56,980 nucleotides of DNA from Ophiosphaerella korrae (lineage: Eukaryota; Ascomycota; Dothideomycetes; Pleosporales; Phaeosphaeriaceae). Below are positions 1 to 11,501 of the stretch, piece by piece; within the stretch, counting starts at the first letter, position 1; each line of letters starts with the position of its first letter. A program made the translations under genes and the position numbers. Location: NCBI GenBank assembly GCA_028456385.1, contig JALNQF010000263.1, forward strand, positions 1 through 56,980, in the 5' to 3' direction. Below the pieces are notes generated by a model that had not been told where the DNA came from, did not search any database, and saw only the letters and a program-made list of their open reading frames with translations.

Positions 1-1020
1 AAAAAAAAGCAATGCTCCATTGCTCCACCCCAAAATGTACAAGTTGCCAACCGATTCCTACTTGCCTGACGCGCTGTAGTCGCGACGCCTCCTCAATATT
101 CACAAGATTTGGGCTGGCTATGGCACAACGCAGATCACGCCCTCAGCGCAGACAGCTCCGTCTCAGTAACGGGCTCTAGTTGCTGGCACCGGAGGAGCGT
201 GCTCTACGAGAGATTGACCAAAATATCACCAATAATAACTAACGCGCTAAGGCTGCTAACAAGGCTGCTGGTAAGAAGGCAGGGGCTCTCTGCACTGGCT
301 GTAAGGACCGTGTAACGCCTGCAAAGTTCTTCAAATATGAGGAGTTTATGTGTAAATCTGGGAAGGGCATGAACGGGATCTAGTAGGCTGAGCGAGTGCT
401 CAAAGACGTTGTCCTCCTTTACTACGAGGCGGTACGTACTAATAACAATTTTACTGCATAATCTGAATACCTGTGCACCTGTTATAACTTCGTCAATAAG
501 ACGATTTTAAGGTATATTCGCAATGTAGCTCGGTTTTGGTGGCCTGCCAAGAATATTCACGTGAGCTATAAGAACCTTTTTTCAACCCGTTGTACCAAAT
601 CGCTAAAGTTCTGCCTGGTGGCTACTGCCTGGTGTAGAGAGCTCTCTAGCTAATGCGATCGGTGAATATAGCCTGAAGGTGGTGAAGTACTGCAAGGCTG
701 AGGCACAGTAACATGTCAAATGAGCTGGCGTACGAGCCGGCTCACAAATCGATTCAGATGACGATTGAGATGGCGATGGCGATCGATCTGGCATCGCGTG
801 CACGATACTAGCTCGTCACTAACTCAACCACAACTTATCAACTGCGGCACATCATTGGAGCGCCGCAGCGCCAGCCGGAGAATTGAGATCTGGTTCGTGT
901 CAATACAGTGAATCTGCAGATCCCCTTACATAAGGCACTCTAACAGAAAGGATAAATAGCAGTAGAAAGTAGTATGATAGAACACAAGCAACTCACATCA
1001 ATATATCAATAAATCAGTTC
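1..1020. other. Degraded sequence without a recognised gene
   Basis: No intact gene is visible. One open stretch at about 246-390 (+) has a Lys/Ala-rich start, a CTGC pair and the residues TPAKFFKYEEF, and ends at two adjacent stops; a broken continuation is readable to about 500. I do not recognise it. The 3' part (about 800-1020) is rich in short CAACTCA-type words and looks like an old LTR or transposon end. Confidence 0.35.
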
Positions 1021-1090
1021 AACTCAACTCGATTCTCACTACGGTTCACCTCATCAATTTGTGACCTGACCACCAAATCTGACACAACAA
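1021..1090 (+). repeat. LTR-junction-like repeat, copy 1
   Basis: The words ATCAATTTGTGACC and CAAATCTGACA lie a few bases apart here and again at 14939-14966, both after a CAACTCA-rich lead-in. The lead-in and the spacing resemble the junction of an LTR with the internal part of a retroelement, but no coding region follows in either place. Copy 2 is at 14895-14970. Confidence 0.4.
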
Positions 1091-1179
1091 GGGATAGAGC
1101 CCGTTTCAGCTGAGCCGCCCGCTTTAGCTGTTCTTCGTGCGAAGCAGGCTGGCTTCAACTACCTACGTTTCTCTACTCC

Positions 1180-2291
1180 TTGTTACTGACTTTCCACAAC
1201 GCAACGAAAGCTCCGCCTCCAAGACTACACGGTTGGATGGGTCTGCGCTTTACCTGATGAGCTCGCCGCGGCAGCCGAGCTGCTCGATGAAGAGCATTAA
1301 AGCCACCCAAACAGCCTAAACGATGACAACCTGTACATACGAACGGTCACAATGTCATTATTGCATGTCTTCCAGCAGGCTGGCCGGGAACAAGCTCCGC
1401 GGCTATTGTTGCTTCCCACATGAGGTCAACATTCACGTTGGTCCGGTTCGGCCTGATGGTAGGCATCGGCGGAGGAGTCCCAAGCGGCGACTTTGATGTC
1501 CGGCTTGGTGATGTAGTCATCGGTCAGCCGCAGTTAGATCACGGTGGGGTAATCCAGTATGACTTTGGATTCCGGCGCATAGGCGCTCTCAACACACCAC
1601 CAGCCTTCCTACTCAGCGCAGTGTCTACACTACAAGCGAATCATTACCGAGGCTAAAGCAGCCTTCTATCCAACATTGCTAGAATCGGTCGACGACCACA
1701 TTTTACACCTACAAGCGTAGGGCCAGACATTCTATTTGAAGCAACCTAGAATCATGTCGGGGAAACGACGTGCGATGGATGCGACAAGGCGAAGGCGATA
1801 CAACGAAAAGAACGAGCAAGCGCTGAGGTAGCGGTTCATTACAGGACAATAGCACCTGGGAACCAGGTTATGGAAGATGGCAAAACCCGGGATCGGTTGA
1901 GCTCGGAGCTAGGCGGTGTTCTTTGCTTCGAAATGGAGACGGCAGGACTGATGAACAGCTTCCCATGCCTGGTGATCCGAGGAATCGGCGACTATGCTGA
2001 CTCACGCAAAAATAAGGCGTGGCAGCCGTATGCCGCTGCTGCTGCTGCTACTGCTGCGTACGGAAAAGTCCTCCTGTCAATCATTCCTACGGCTGAAGTA
2101 GCCGAGTAACGTACCGTGTTAGATGCCGTGGGCCGTGGAGTAGACTCCGTATAACTAACACGCGCCGAATTAGAAGCGGTACTTGCGGGTATGGCACGTA
2201 AAAATGGTGTCGATTTGAAATGGCGCGAGTCTATTGTTGATCTCCTCAAGCTGCTTGGGCTGACCTCTGACTTGAATGCCCGTGATTGGCT
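1180..2291 (+). pseudogene. PNP/UDP-phosphorylase-like domain plus DUF3597 domain (NLR-type N-terminus), broken
   Basis: Three pieces of the PNP_UDP_1-like domain that heads many fungal NLR-like proteins are readable. Piece 1 (about 1223-1340) has DYTVGWVCALPDELAAAAEL, then TAA at 1298. After a one-base frame change, piece 2 (1345-1656) has NVIIACLPAGWPG, FGLMVGIGGGVP and LNTPPAFLLSAVSTLQANH. Piece 3 (about 1720-2109) has GPDILFEAT, a TAG in place of Tyr, then [31 protein letters not shown] and WQPYAAA. In the same frame after stops at 2107 and 2152 comes a DUF3597-like segment with WRESIVDLLKLLGL. It is cut near 2291 by transposon sequence. The family is used in fungal NLR-like receptors as an N-terminal domain; NACHT and repeat domains are absent here. 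Clearly a pseudogene; the family call is strong, the exact parent gene is not. Confidence 0.85.
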
Positions 2292-2426
2292 GGCGGAAAC
2301 CTTTTTACACCTTCGCGTATTATGCCCAGTCTTTCCATAGTTCTTACAGCACCGTTGAGTTGGTTGACCTCTTCCTTGATTACCCCCACTACGAGCCTTC
2401 TTTAACCGCACCTGTTTAACCTTCAA
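2292..2426 (-). mobile_element. C-terminal fragment of a pogo/Fot1-type transposase
   Basis: About 45 codons read MKVKQVRLKKARSG and then a zinc-knuckle-like CKNYGKTGHNTRRC. This is the typical basic tail plus CCHC knuckle at the end of fungal pogo-like (DDE superfamily endonuclease) transposases; the second Cys appears changed to Tyr. The frame stays open further into the PNP relic only by chance. The fragment abuts the DUF3597 remnant and probably marks an insertion or rearrangement breakpoint. No DDE catalytic domain is present. Confidence 0.75.
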
Positions 2427-2525
2427 GTATGGGATAGCATTGTTGATCCCAGAGCATACGAGTAATTGGAGAGCTAAACTGTGCTAGATATCCAACTACG
2501 GGTCTATTTTCGATTTCGAGCGATC

Positions 2526-4851
2526 CTATCCTATTATCCACTTCCATTCTTGAAGCTGTTTGATCTTTTTCTCCAAGTCCTCCCGACGGCGTTTCACAAC
2601 AGAATCCTCCCCTGTAATGTCCTCCAATGATCCAGGGGTCATACAGGTGACAAATTTTGCTGAAAATAATGTCAACGGCGTCTTTGATCCCGTTACCAGT
2701 AGAGTGTCGGCAGCTTGCATGCGTACGCAGTCCACAAACCGTTTTTGTGCGAATTTATAGTATGAGTTGAGGATATCGTGGATCTGCAGAATTGTGTGAT
2801 CTTCATTACTCAATGGATTGTCTTGGATAACACGATCCAGGTGAACGACTTCGCCGAGCTTAGGAAGTATGATTGAGCACTCTTTCAACCGCGAACGAAG
2901 ACGTTCCTGGCGACTAAATTATTAGTTGGTATTCGATACCACTATCAAACAGAAAGCTACTCACCACTTTTCAAGGGTCTCGTTGAAACAGTGGTTGTAT
3001 GTGGCTGGGGTTCCGTCCAGCTCTACGGATATAAGGAATTCTGTCTGAGGCGTTGCATCTTGGTACAACTTGGCCATATCATCCATGAGACAAGCTCTGA
3101 CCGCGTCACGAACACGATCATTAGGAGTAATATGGCTCAAGGCACCTAGGATAAAAGAACGTACTAATGATATGATATCACTAACATATCCAAGAGCAAG
3201 GTCGCGCCACTTCGCCGTCTGCTTCTTCATCGTAATACCCAAAAGCGACGCGTCGAAAGTCCCCAATTCGAATCCTCTCGATTCCAGATATTCAGTCTTC
3301 AACCATAATAGGATGTCTTGGTTGCTTGGAAGCGATAATTTTACGTTCTTATGCACCAGATCCTGAATATCAAGGTGGTCGTCCTCTGTCCTAATGTCGG
3401 GTCTTTCGTCTTCAGTCCCGTCCTCAGTAGCGTCTGGGCCGCTTTCGACACTGGATTCTCCTCTTTCAGCATCGTAAAATAAATTGTCATCTACGTTTTC
3501 TATTGCCTCAGTTAAGCCTTCTTCATCGAGCATGAAGTTGTAATTGTGGCCGTGGATTGCCATCGTATCGGCAAACTTCTGACCCCGGTTTACTGCCTCG
3601 GTAGCAATTCGAAATTTGGTATTCATATTCAATACATTCGAACGTTTATAATCAGAGTGGACGGCGAGAGAGGCAATATTCTGGAATTCCAATGCAATAT
3701 CCATCAAATATTGGCTTTATTCGGCTAGACTCTGCCGTTTCGGTCCCAGAGACTTCAGGTCTCTCTCGGCTTTCTTCAGCATTTGAAATATTTCAGCTTT
3801 AACCTTGAGGCCGTTAGCATACGCATTTCAAAAAAAAAAGAAAAAAAATTCGCGTGTGTATTCCTATATACCTTGGGGAATTCTCGGCGGATATGATCTT
3901 CAAGAACTTCTTGCAGCCGAGCTCGCAGCGAGTCGATCCCCATCTTTCCTTCATCCAGCGTATTCCAGGGACGCTCCCTAGTGAAGAATTCCATCTCGAT
4001 GCCACGACGCTTTTTCGATGAGGAGTTAAAATCCGCCTGACCAGGGTTTCGAAGCAGATGCTAGCCCAGCCGGAGCTGATGTGTCTTCCCTTCGATGAGA
4101 CTAATTATCGCAGCTTCGCTTCCCTTATCTAGTACCCCAAAAGTCCTAATCCCACCAGGGTCAAGGTCCTTGGCTTTCTCAAGGATTTCTTGGGTGGCGA
4201 TATCTACGTTGCACGGAATTACTGTCAACATGACGGACCTCGGATTAGACATGTAATGATGAACCATGTTGTTGACCATTGCCATGTCCTCCTTCGTCGT
4301 CAGGCCTTGAGTGGTTCGCTTAAAGATGCCAGGTACATCAATGACACTAAAGTGCTCTTGATCAGGACTTGCAATCTCTAGTCGAAGAACATCATGAAAA
4401 GGTCTCTAAAGGCTTTCTTTCGGTAGGCTTGAGAGCCATCACTTCTACCCCTAGATATTGTTATTGAATTGGAAACATGAGGGCGAGGTGTAGTACATCT
4501 GCCATTGTATTTGCAAATGAAGCAGAGTCCAAAGACTTAAGCCCTGACTTTTTCCACCCTTGTAGTCTTTCCCTGTTCTCTAGACTGCTATTATTTACAG
4601 GTATAATCGACACAGTAATCTGTGGGACTGTCGATCTGCGGAATGTTATCTGCATCACAAAGCGAGTACAGAGTCCACTGGCTCGCGGGAATTGGTAGCC
4701 TTGTCAAACCTTCCAGAACAGAGCTCTTCCTACTTGATCGGTCTCCAACGATCACAATTTGGGGTAAGTCAATGGAGTCACCAACATTGCGTTCGAAAAG
4801 TCGATTTACTTTGTCGAGCAGGTTAGAGCTAACTACTCCGAATAATGGCAT
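2526..4851 (-). pseudogene. Dynamin-like GTPase (Mx/vacuolar-sorting type), broken
   Basis: All dynamin regions are readable from 4851 downward. The GTPase domain starts MPLFGVVSSNLLDKVNRLF; the P-loop reads GDRSSRKSSVLE (family GxxSSGKSS, so a Gly is changed to Arg). A one-base shift near 4650 separates it from ITFRRS. The switch region SVIDVPGIFKRTTQGLTTKE carries the DxPG motif. The TKxD guanine-specificity motif is missing: FGVL runs directly into DKGSEA, a clean deletion of about 18 bases. Stops replace Trp (TAG, about 4061) and Gln (TAA, about 3722). The stalk (2965-3707) and GTPase effector domain (2526-2913) follow, joined by a good 51-nt intron (2914-2964). Dynamins remodel membranes; this copy cannot be functional as read. 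Stops at Trp and Gln codons fit C-to-T RIP. Confidence 0.9.
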
Positions 4852-5912
4852 AGTATTGGTTAAATGGGAAAGGTTTGCGTGTCGTGTGAAGTCGTTGAAG
4901 TATAGTGTCTTTCTAGTTTCCTATGGCGCACATAAACCAGACTTTGAGCATCAAAGATGCATCACCGGAGTTTTTTCAGCTACTACCGATTTCGCCACTA
5001 CTCTAATGTAACCATTAGATGCGTCGGCCAATAATCAGTCATCATTCCTGGGTTCTGTGGGTTTAGACTGATGCGCCGTCCCCCATGCACGGGGACACCA
5101 CTCAACCCATGCATCTTGTAGATGCTGTGGCGATAATTGGATCAACGTGGCCATGCGCCGCTCTTTGATCAATAAGAAAGCAAGGCAAAGTTTTTGATGC
5201 TTTCCACAACTTTATTACATAACAAGTATATCGCACTTGATTGGTACACGTGGGCGACCATTATCAAACCTTCATGAATGGCTGCAGGAAAGGCTATGCC
5301 TTCTCCAGCAGTGATTGGAGCTGATTGATCTAGATGAGAGGGCTCCTGCGAGGTCTACCGCGGCATTGTGGGGTGGGTGTTGAAGTTTGGAGGTGGTGGG
5401 GCACGTTTTTGGGCCGCGGGCTTGGCAACCAAAACTTTTGACGCGTAATTGTTCGTCAAGAACATCATCGTCGCCTTCGCTCTCGCCGCTATCGGCAAGG
5501 GAAATCTAGTTGAGAAGCGCATTGGCGGCCAGGACTGGTCCAACAGGAGCGACGGCAAAGACAAACCGAAGTACTGCCTCAACCTTGGGGTAGATATCAT
5601 CGTTGTTCCTGTCCAGCTTTGTAGCGTCGGTAGGTTGCCATTCTGAAATATCATCAGCTACCTGAGCCTGGCAAAAGGTGCTCTGATATCTGCGAAGCTG
5701 TATCCATAAAAATAGTAATGGGCTCGTATTGCTATCATGATGACTACGAATATCCTTTTCCACCTTCACCGGCGAAATACATAACCAACCCTTCTTTAAT
5801 CGTTGCCTTCCCATTGCCTTCCCATGGTGTTCGGGACCAATGTCCATTTGCTTGGATCTTTTTCTAGATTGTCGCCTTTTTTGCGGTCATCGTCGTCGAG
5901 TGCCGTAACAGT
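4852..5912. other. No recognised gene; broken minus-strand frames
   Basis: The first 300 bases are probably the former 5' flank of the dynamin relic. On the minus strand 5506-5847 is open for 113 codons (with FVFAVAPVGPVLAANALLN near its end), and 5355-5654 is open in another frame, which suggests one old coding region broken by a frameshift. I do not recognise the protein. Confidence 0.3.
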
Positions 5913-6130
5913 AGGAGCCTGACAATTCATCAGACAAGTCATCAGACAAGTCGTGTGCTAAATTACCATAGTTCTAAGCTCTAGTTACTGTTAGCAATTA
6001 CCGATCTAGTTCGATTGTAAAAGTCTCCAGGCCTATCACTATCAAGCTACAACACTGGCGAAAGCTAGGATAGTCTTGGAAAAGCCTGTACTAAGCGAGA
6101 CAGGGGGGAGCGTGGGATGGATATGTAGTT
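5913..6130 (+). repeat. Dispersed repeat, copy A (inverted partner at 20.69-20.88 kb)
   Basis: About 190 bases match the reverse complement of 20694-20875 at roughly 80-85% by eye. The best-conserved core is CGAAAGCTAGGATAGTCTTG followed by GCCTGTACTAAGCGAGACAG. Copy A has an internal 12-base duplication (CATCAGACAAGT twice, about 5929-5955) that copy B lacks. No coding potential is seen. It is probably a solo LTR or a non-autonomous transposon end. Confidence 0.7.
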
Positions 6131-6439
6131 GAGCGACCGCAGAAACCGGAAACTGGAAGCGCAAGCGACTGTACACTAAAGACGGCTGCTCCTGGCGTGA
6201 GTCGGTTGAGATGGCTACTTTGGGTTTAGCCTTAGTGTATATAGTGAACCACCCTGGCCCAACATCATCAGTCAATCAACTTCTTAGACAATAAATTGGC
6301 CTTCCAACGAACACAATGATCTCAACGCCATTCAACCTCAATTGCATCCACCCAAACGCGCAATTGAGCAATCTTGATGGGTGCAATCGAACCGCGCTAG
6401 CATCGGTCTCTCTGGTACGGCACGACACAGATGCGTCTC

Positions 6440-6860
6440 ACAATGCTGTTTCGGACAAGGACCGAGGCCTATTCACGCTTTGCATGCTGTTCACGGGTCG
6501 TCTTTCAGAAGCGCACCCTCCGGAATCCTTTGTGCTTTGATAACCCCTTTCTGGAAAATCCTGTCCGAAAGCTGCAGGTAGGCGTCGATGCTCATCTTCG
6601 GCCGGCCGAGCATAATCGCGATCAGCCTGGTCAGTCAGCAACTCTAGCGGTCTCCATCAATGTCGCTCGGAGAGCAGTATGGCAGGCTGCGCATGATAGA
6701 TGTGTTTGGGCTCCCAGCCGAAGTGCAGTGTCTGATGAGTAACCTCGATGATGTTGCTGCTGGAGCCGTCACCGAATCGGCTGAGCTTGCCATTGGCGAC
6801 TGGGATGATTGGGGCAACATACTGGTAATGCTGATAGGTGGGAAAGGCGTTAAGTAGCTG
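6440..6860 (-). pseudogene. Patatin-like phospholipase, short relic
   Basis: On the minus strand about 6530-6632 reads TRLIAIMLGRPKMSIDAYLQ then LSDRIFQKGVIKAQ. This matches the part of fungal patatin-like phospholipases just after the GTSTGG nucleophile elbow (usual form GLIAIMLGRLRMSxDEC...LSDRVFQ). The elbow itself is lost. Upstream on the same strand (6660-6856) is another open stretch with SRFGDGSSSNIIEV that I cannot place with confidence. Patatins hydrolyse acyl lipids and occur as effector domains of fungal NLR-like proteins. The fragment is too short and broken to act. Confidence 0.6.
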
Positions 6861-8790
6861 GTAGTTTTAGGTTGTGTCTTCTATTCAATAGAATAACGGA
6901 GGTAGCTCAGCTCGTCTTCGTAGCTATTGTGTTCGTTCCATTCGTCCGGTGGAAGATCAGCTTGCGGCCGTGCCTATAGGCGAGGCCTAGATCGTTTGAT
7001 CAGGACCGGACGTTGCGCCTGTCTTGCCGGGGACGTGTAGGACGGCGGTGTTCCATTGTCATGCACCATCAAGAAGTCCGCAGCTTGTGTCGCTTCGTAT
7101 TGTTCGTCTGGATTTAGCCGAGCTCGCTCTGAGTGGGCGAAAGGACTGGGCATCATAGATACGGAGATTTCACTCTATGTATAGGAAAGGGGTACATGAA
7201 TGTCAGTAGACACTTGATGAGATGTATTGGGCAGTTTGATCGATGAAAGCAGCCAGACAGACCATTCGGTGGGGAGCGTCACAGCAGGGCGCCCGCGCCG
7301 GCTTGGGGCCCAGCACCCCCGGCCGTCCAAATTTAGCTTCGATCAGAGTGCACCAAAAATGAACAGGGCCATCCATGCTAAATTTCGCTCCGTGAACTGA
7401 GATAATCTCAGCACGGTTGGTTTAGCGTGTAAAACTTTGTTTAGACGTCGACGTGCTACATTCTTCACCACAAAGCCCAGCACACGGTTCTTTGTCGTTA
7501 TGGTCAATCTCGCAAAAGTAAAGGCAAGACTAAACTGCATTGTTTGCGAGAAGATGTTGCCGCAAACCAAAGCAAGAAGCTCCTTACAAAGTCAGTGCCA
7601 GCGCTGCGGATGGCCGCATAGGGAACTCCTGAACGAATTATTTGTTCATGCAATAGCATACGTACAGGTTAAATTTCCCAGCAGGGTTTTGATGCGGCGT
7701 ATCAACTTCGGCGCTTCGGACTCGACGGGATAGTGCAAACTAGCATAAGCTGCAGGTATCACATCTGCTGAAATGCGCAATTAGAGGCGGAAGCAAGGCA
7801 ATGATTACTGCTATCTATGCATCTCTTGCAGGATCGTAGTAGGAAACTCGGGCTGATTCATCATTGGAGCAAGGTTCCATCTGGCTGGACTCAGGTGGAG
7901 ACAATTCTATCCTAGATTAGCATCCTAGCCTTGTATAATTAGGATTCATTGCCTCTATACCGGTGGCCTTCCGAAAGAGTTCCCACATTGCTTTTGGCAT
8001 ACGCCAGGCAGAGGTAAATAGCGGTGAGAAGAACGATGCCGAAGGGGATATATCAACTGCACGATAGTGGCAGGTCATCGATGTGTCTTACCTCTGCCTC
8101 CACTACATAATTCCACGCTAATTTTCCACCGCATTTGTCTATCTACTCTGAATACGTATGATATCGTTTACAGCCTCGCTAACGTCTTCATACTCCACCC
8201 TCCAGCACTTGCTTACAACCTCCCAAGCACTAGCGCGCTTGTACTGGGAAGTCTCCCGCCCTAAACAATTCTTTAATGTCCTTGTCGCTCTTATCACGGC
8301 ATGGCCATTGTGTTGCCTAGCCAAGCGCAAACATCTCAGACTGTATTGAAGGTTTTATACTTGGCGTGTTCGGGTGCTCTAAGTGCGGGCTAGGTAGCGA
8401 GCGAGACCATGAGGGGCGAGAGGATTGAACGCAAGATAGAAGATAATGAGATGTAGTGTTTTAGTAATGGTATTCGTACGAATCAAGTGAATCAATCCTG
8501 TAGCGTTTCTCGGGCCTAGAGTTGATCTGATTTATCGCTACAATACACACTACTAACCCATGATATCTGAACCAATAATGGAATCTGTAAATCAGGATTG
8601 CTGGCCCACCATTCTTTTATCTGAGCTATTCTGATCTGGTTCGCTATACGGCCTAGACTGTTGGGAGATACCAAAGAAGTTTGGGCCCCCGTAGCGCTAG
8701 TGCCGGATTTCCGCCGGGTTGTCTTCCGCTAAAGCGGCTTCATGACGCGCACAGTCACAGCCCGCAATCATAAAAGGGCGCTGGATAGAA
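6861..8790. other. Long stretch with no supported gene
   Basis: Several frames of 60-98 codons are open (for example 7437-7733 + with CIVCEKMLPQ and CQRCGW, and 8158-8349 +), but none shows a recognisable domain or a convincing splice pattern. A GC-rich patch lies at 7270-7325. I see no transposon ends. Confidence 0.4.
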
Positions 8791-8997
8791 AGTGAAGCGT
8801 TTTCCCCTACCGCTACCGCTGAACTTTAGCCCGGACTATCTCACCATGACTACACTAAAGACGTGGGAAATGCAAATTATGTCATTTTCAATAATGTTAA
8901 ACGCCAATAAATATCCTAGTTGGGATCAGCTTCATGAACTCGAAAACGCAGAAATTGATATCAGTACACCGACAAAAGAAGAAGTACTACTAATGAA

Positions 8998-9756
8998 ATG
9001 GTAAGACTCCCCACAAAACTGCTCCTTTTGCAGCTGAGTGTAGCAAGGAATATCCCGTCTTTGGCGAGATTGTGGAGCAGGACCATCGTTCACGATATCG
9101 AGGGCCGATTACCTCTTGAGCTCCGTAATATGATTTGGGCCTATCTTTTGATGAAGAGTTCTACGTATGGGCTACCGATACCAAGAGAATACCGATACCC
9201 CTGGGAACGTCTACCTCATTTCGTAAACGAAATATATGTCGGCGCTAGCACCGCACAGGAAATTGGAAAACTGTACTACGCTTCTACTTGCATAGTAGTT
9301 AGAAAAGCGGATAGCTTGGGGGGGTTGGTATACAATGATCGGTTACGGGGGAAATTGGATCCATGCAAATGCCTTAAGCGCTTGAATGTTAGGCTGGACC
9401 CTAACGAGATCATTTGCTCCTACACGAGTAAGCAGTTCCAGTGGTACGTGGCTCCACTTCTCGATATTGAAACACGGGATTTTCAACTGGATTTTCGAGT
9501 TGTACAACCTCGCGTCGATCCGGAAATACTGAAGAGGTGCGCTATTGCAATTCGACCAATAGTAAAACGTTGTAAAGAGAAAGGCATGGCTGTAAAAGTC
9601 GGCTGGTTGTACGGGCATGGGGATCCGATTTCTATAACTGAATTTGATCAGATCTTCGAAGAATTCGTCGAATCCGACAAAGAAGGATGGATGGCAGAAG
9701 CAAGAAGGATTCTGGATGCGGTATGTAAACATGTGTCATTCGGGTGCATTATGTAA
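8998..9756 (+). CDS. Hypothetical protein, F-box/2EXR-like N-terminal motif
   Basis: An uninterrupted 252-codon frame with protein-like composition. Near residue 38 it reads RLPLELRNMIWAYLL, the short helix typical of fungal 2EXR and F-box-like hypothetical proteins (LPxELRxxIWxx). The rest has no domain that I recognise. The start is uncertain: a GTAAG..TTTTGCAG pair at 9001-9033 could be a very short intron (33 nt, so it does not change this frame), and another open frame with MTTLKTWEMQ begins at 8846 just upstream and might be an earlier exon. The function of this group is not established. It is one of very few unbroken frames in the first 25 kb. Confidence 0.55.
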   Translation: MVRLPTKLLLLQLSVARNIPSLARLWSRTIVHDIEGRLPLELRNMIWAYLLMKSSTYGLPIPREYRYPWERLPHFVNEIYVGASTAQEIGKLYYASTCIVVRKADSLGGLVYNDRLRGKLDPCKCLKRLNVRLDPNEIICSYTSKQFQWYVAPLLDIETRDFQLDFRVVQPRVDPEILKRCAIAIRPIVKRCKEKGMAVKVGWLYGHGDPISITEFDQIFEEFVESDKEGWMAEARRILDAVCKHVSFGCIM

Positions 9757-9802
9757 AGGGGCTAATTTCTTCAGGAACCACGTATATTCAATCGATATTT
9801 CT

Positions 9803-9830
9803 GAAGGGCCGAAGGGCCGAAGGGCTGAAG
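9803..9830. repeat. 8-bp tandem repeat, 3 copies
   Basis: The unit GAAGGGCC occurs three times in a row with one change, just after the hypothetical gene at 8998-9756. Confidence 0.6.
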
Positions 9831-10600
9831 CACACCATTCCACCACCTCCAATATCTATGATTATGCTAGCGCTAGCCTTCCACTCTCTTGATAATTCTT
9901 TGAGGGAATCGGGTATGCATATCCAAACTTGTTGGTCTCTGGAGTAATGTACATCATGTCCCCTCTTCCTGAGAAACAGGGTTCCTAAATAAGAGGCCAA
10001 TGTTCCTTGGGCTGGCTTCAGAGTTTTGTAAACATGTGGGCGTACTGAAAGTTCGTCTTACATTGTGCTTTATTCGATGAAACCCTAGTTTAGAGTGTTC
10101 GGGTGGATTCATGGGTTTATCGAATTCCTTCCAGGTATTGCACTACGCCCGATGAGTATCGTGTACTTCGCAAACGCAAGCACGACGAGGATAGTGAAGC
10201 TAAGCCACGTTGTTATCATAAAGGGGATAGCCTCTTGTAGTATTCGGGATAAAATCATAGGAGCTAAGGTATTGAGCTTACAAATGACGGTTTGAAAGAC
10301 TTGATTCGTTGTTGAAGAGCTGTTCGTCCGTGCCACTATAGTTTTTACTATGGCTTTGATGGTAAGTAAGTTTGCGCTGCTGAGCGAGCGAATCGTTAAT
10401 ATAATTAATGGCATCTAGGATATCTGGAGCATCATGGTTGTTTCTATCTCGGGTTAGAGATTCTTGAAGCCTAGTTAGATCGCGCTATAGAGCCACATTA
10501 TTGTATCTCAGCTGTACTATCATTAAACAATTCAGTTACCAGAAGGATCTAGACAATAGGTGCAGAAAACAGAGTGCTCTAAAGTACAAGGATCTTTCTT
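9831..10600. other. No recognised gene; one unplaced minus-strand frame
   Basis: On the minus strand 10109-10414 is open for about 100 codons, ends in a hydrophobic segment (IPFMITTWLSFTILVVLAFA) and could be the membrane-anchored end of an old gene. Upstream continuity is lost. I do not recognise it. Confidence 0.3.
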
Positions 10601-10609
10601 GGTACCGCC

Positions 10610-11290
10610 CTCTGCCCCTACACCGCACGCCTTTGCACAGCGCCCTTCGTCAGTTTTGACTGTGTGACTGTGTTCGAGCTGCCTCCTTCACAGGGTCAAA
10701 GGGTGGGTCGCGGAGAGTCGTGTCACCAGGATGTGGGTCACTAGGAAGCGGATCCCGAGACGTCCTTTTAATGGGCACGGACGTTCCGCGACTTGAGGTA
10801 GCCTGGGTTCCTCTTTCTGCAAGCCTATCAACATTCTAGTCCAGATTAGGAGATGCAACAGCTAGCAGTAGCTCACCTCTTGACGTAAGTTTAGCCATAC
10901 GCCACTTGAGAATTTCCAAGGTAACCTCCGGTATCTCCCTTTCGCGTAGCTTTTTGTTGATATCGGTTAAGAACGTCATCTGCTTTGAGTCGGTTAAATT
11001 ACCCCATGTCTGTCCTTCAAGCGATCGCTTGTCGTCCCTTGTAATAGCCTGTCCATGGTCAATGCAAGCTCCAAGAAGTCGGTGTGCACACCAGATTTAC
11101 CTGAAATTGCCTCCATTGGTTGGATGAATGGCCTGCTAGCCTCTGCACGTGCTCAGACTTAGTTCTTGCTTGGATAGCTGCCATAACGTTATAATGTGCA
11201 TTAGTCTGAGACTGCTTGGTGTTACTGGGCGCAGAGCGGGGCTGAAATTCTCCGCACCGGGAAAATGAAAACGCCGCCGATATCAATCAT
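10610..11290 (-). pseudogene. Unrecognised broken coding region
   Basis: Reading down the minus strand, one frame from about 11075 to 10650 gives GQAITRDDKRSLEG, LTDSKQMTFLTDINKKLRER and EIPEVTLEILKWRMAKLTSR, then a TAG, then a Ser/Thr/Pro-rich tail with DPLPSDPHPGD, with no frameshift. The upstream part (11286-11059) is in a second frame. The helical, charged composition suggests a real old gene or a retroelement gag-like protein. I do not recognise the family. Confidence 0.45.
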
Positions 11291-11473
11291 GTCGGCAACG
11301 CCCATTCGCTTACATGCTTTAGGCAAAGACCGGCACAATGTCAAAGACCAGCACCTAGCCGGCCACTCTAATTCATCGGGTTACTAACATTAGGGGTTGC
11401 AGATGGACACAGTCGCACACTGCATTGGACTATATTATTAGTCGCAGTCCGTGTTCCTCCAAGTTGCCAATAT

Positions 11474-11501
11474 CGACCGTGTTGCCAGCGTCTGCCAGTG
11501 C
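11474..11501. repeat. 28-bp repeat shared with 32220-32247
   Basis: The words CGACC, TGTTGCCAGCGTCTG and CAGTGC are shared with 32220-32247, with 2 mismatches in 28. It may be the end of a small mobile element. No matching second end is seen nearby. Confidence 0.45.
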
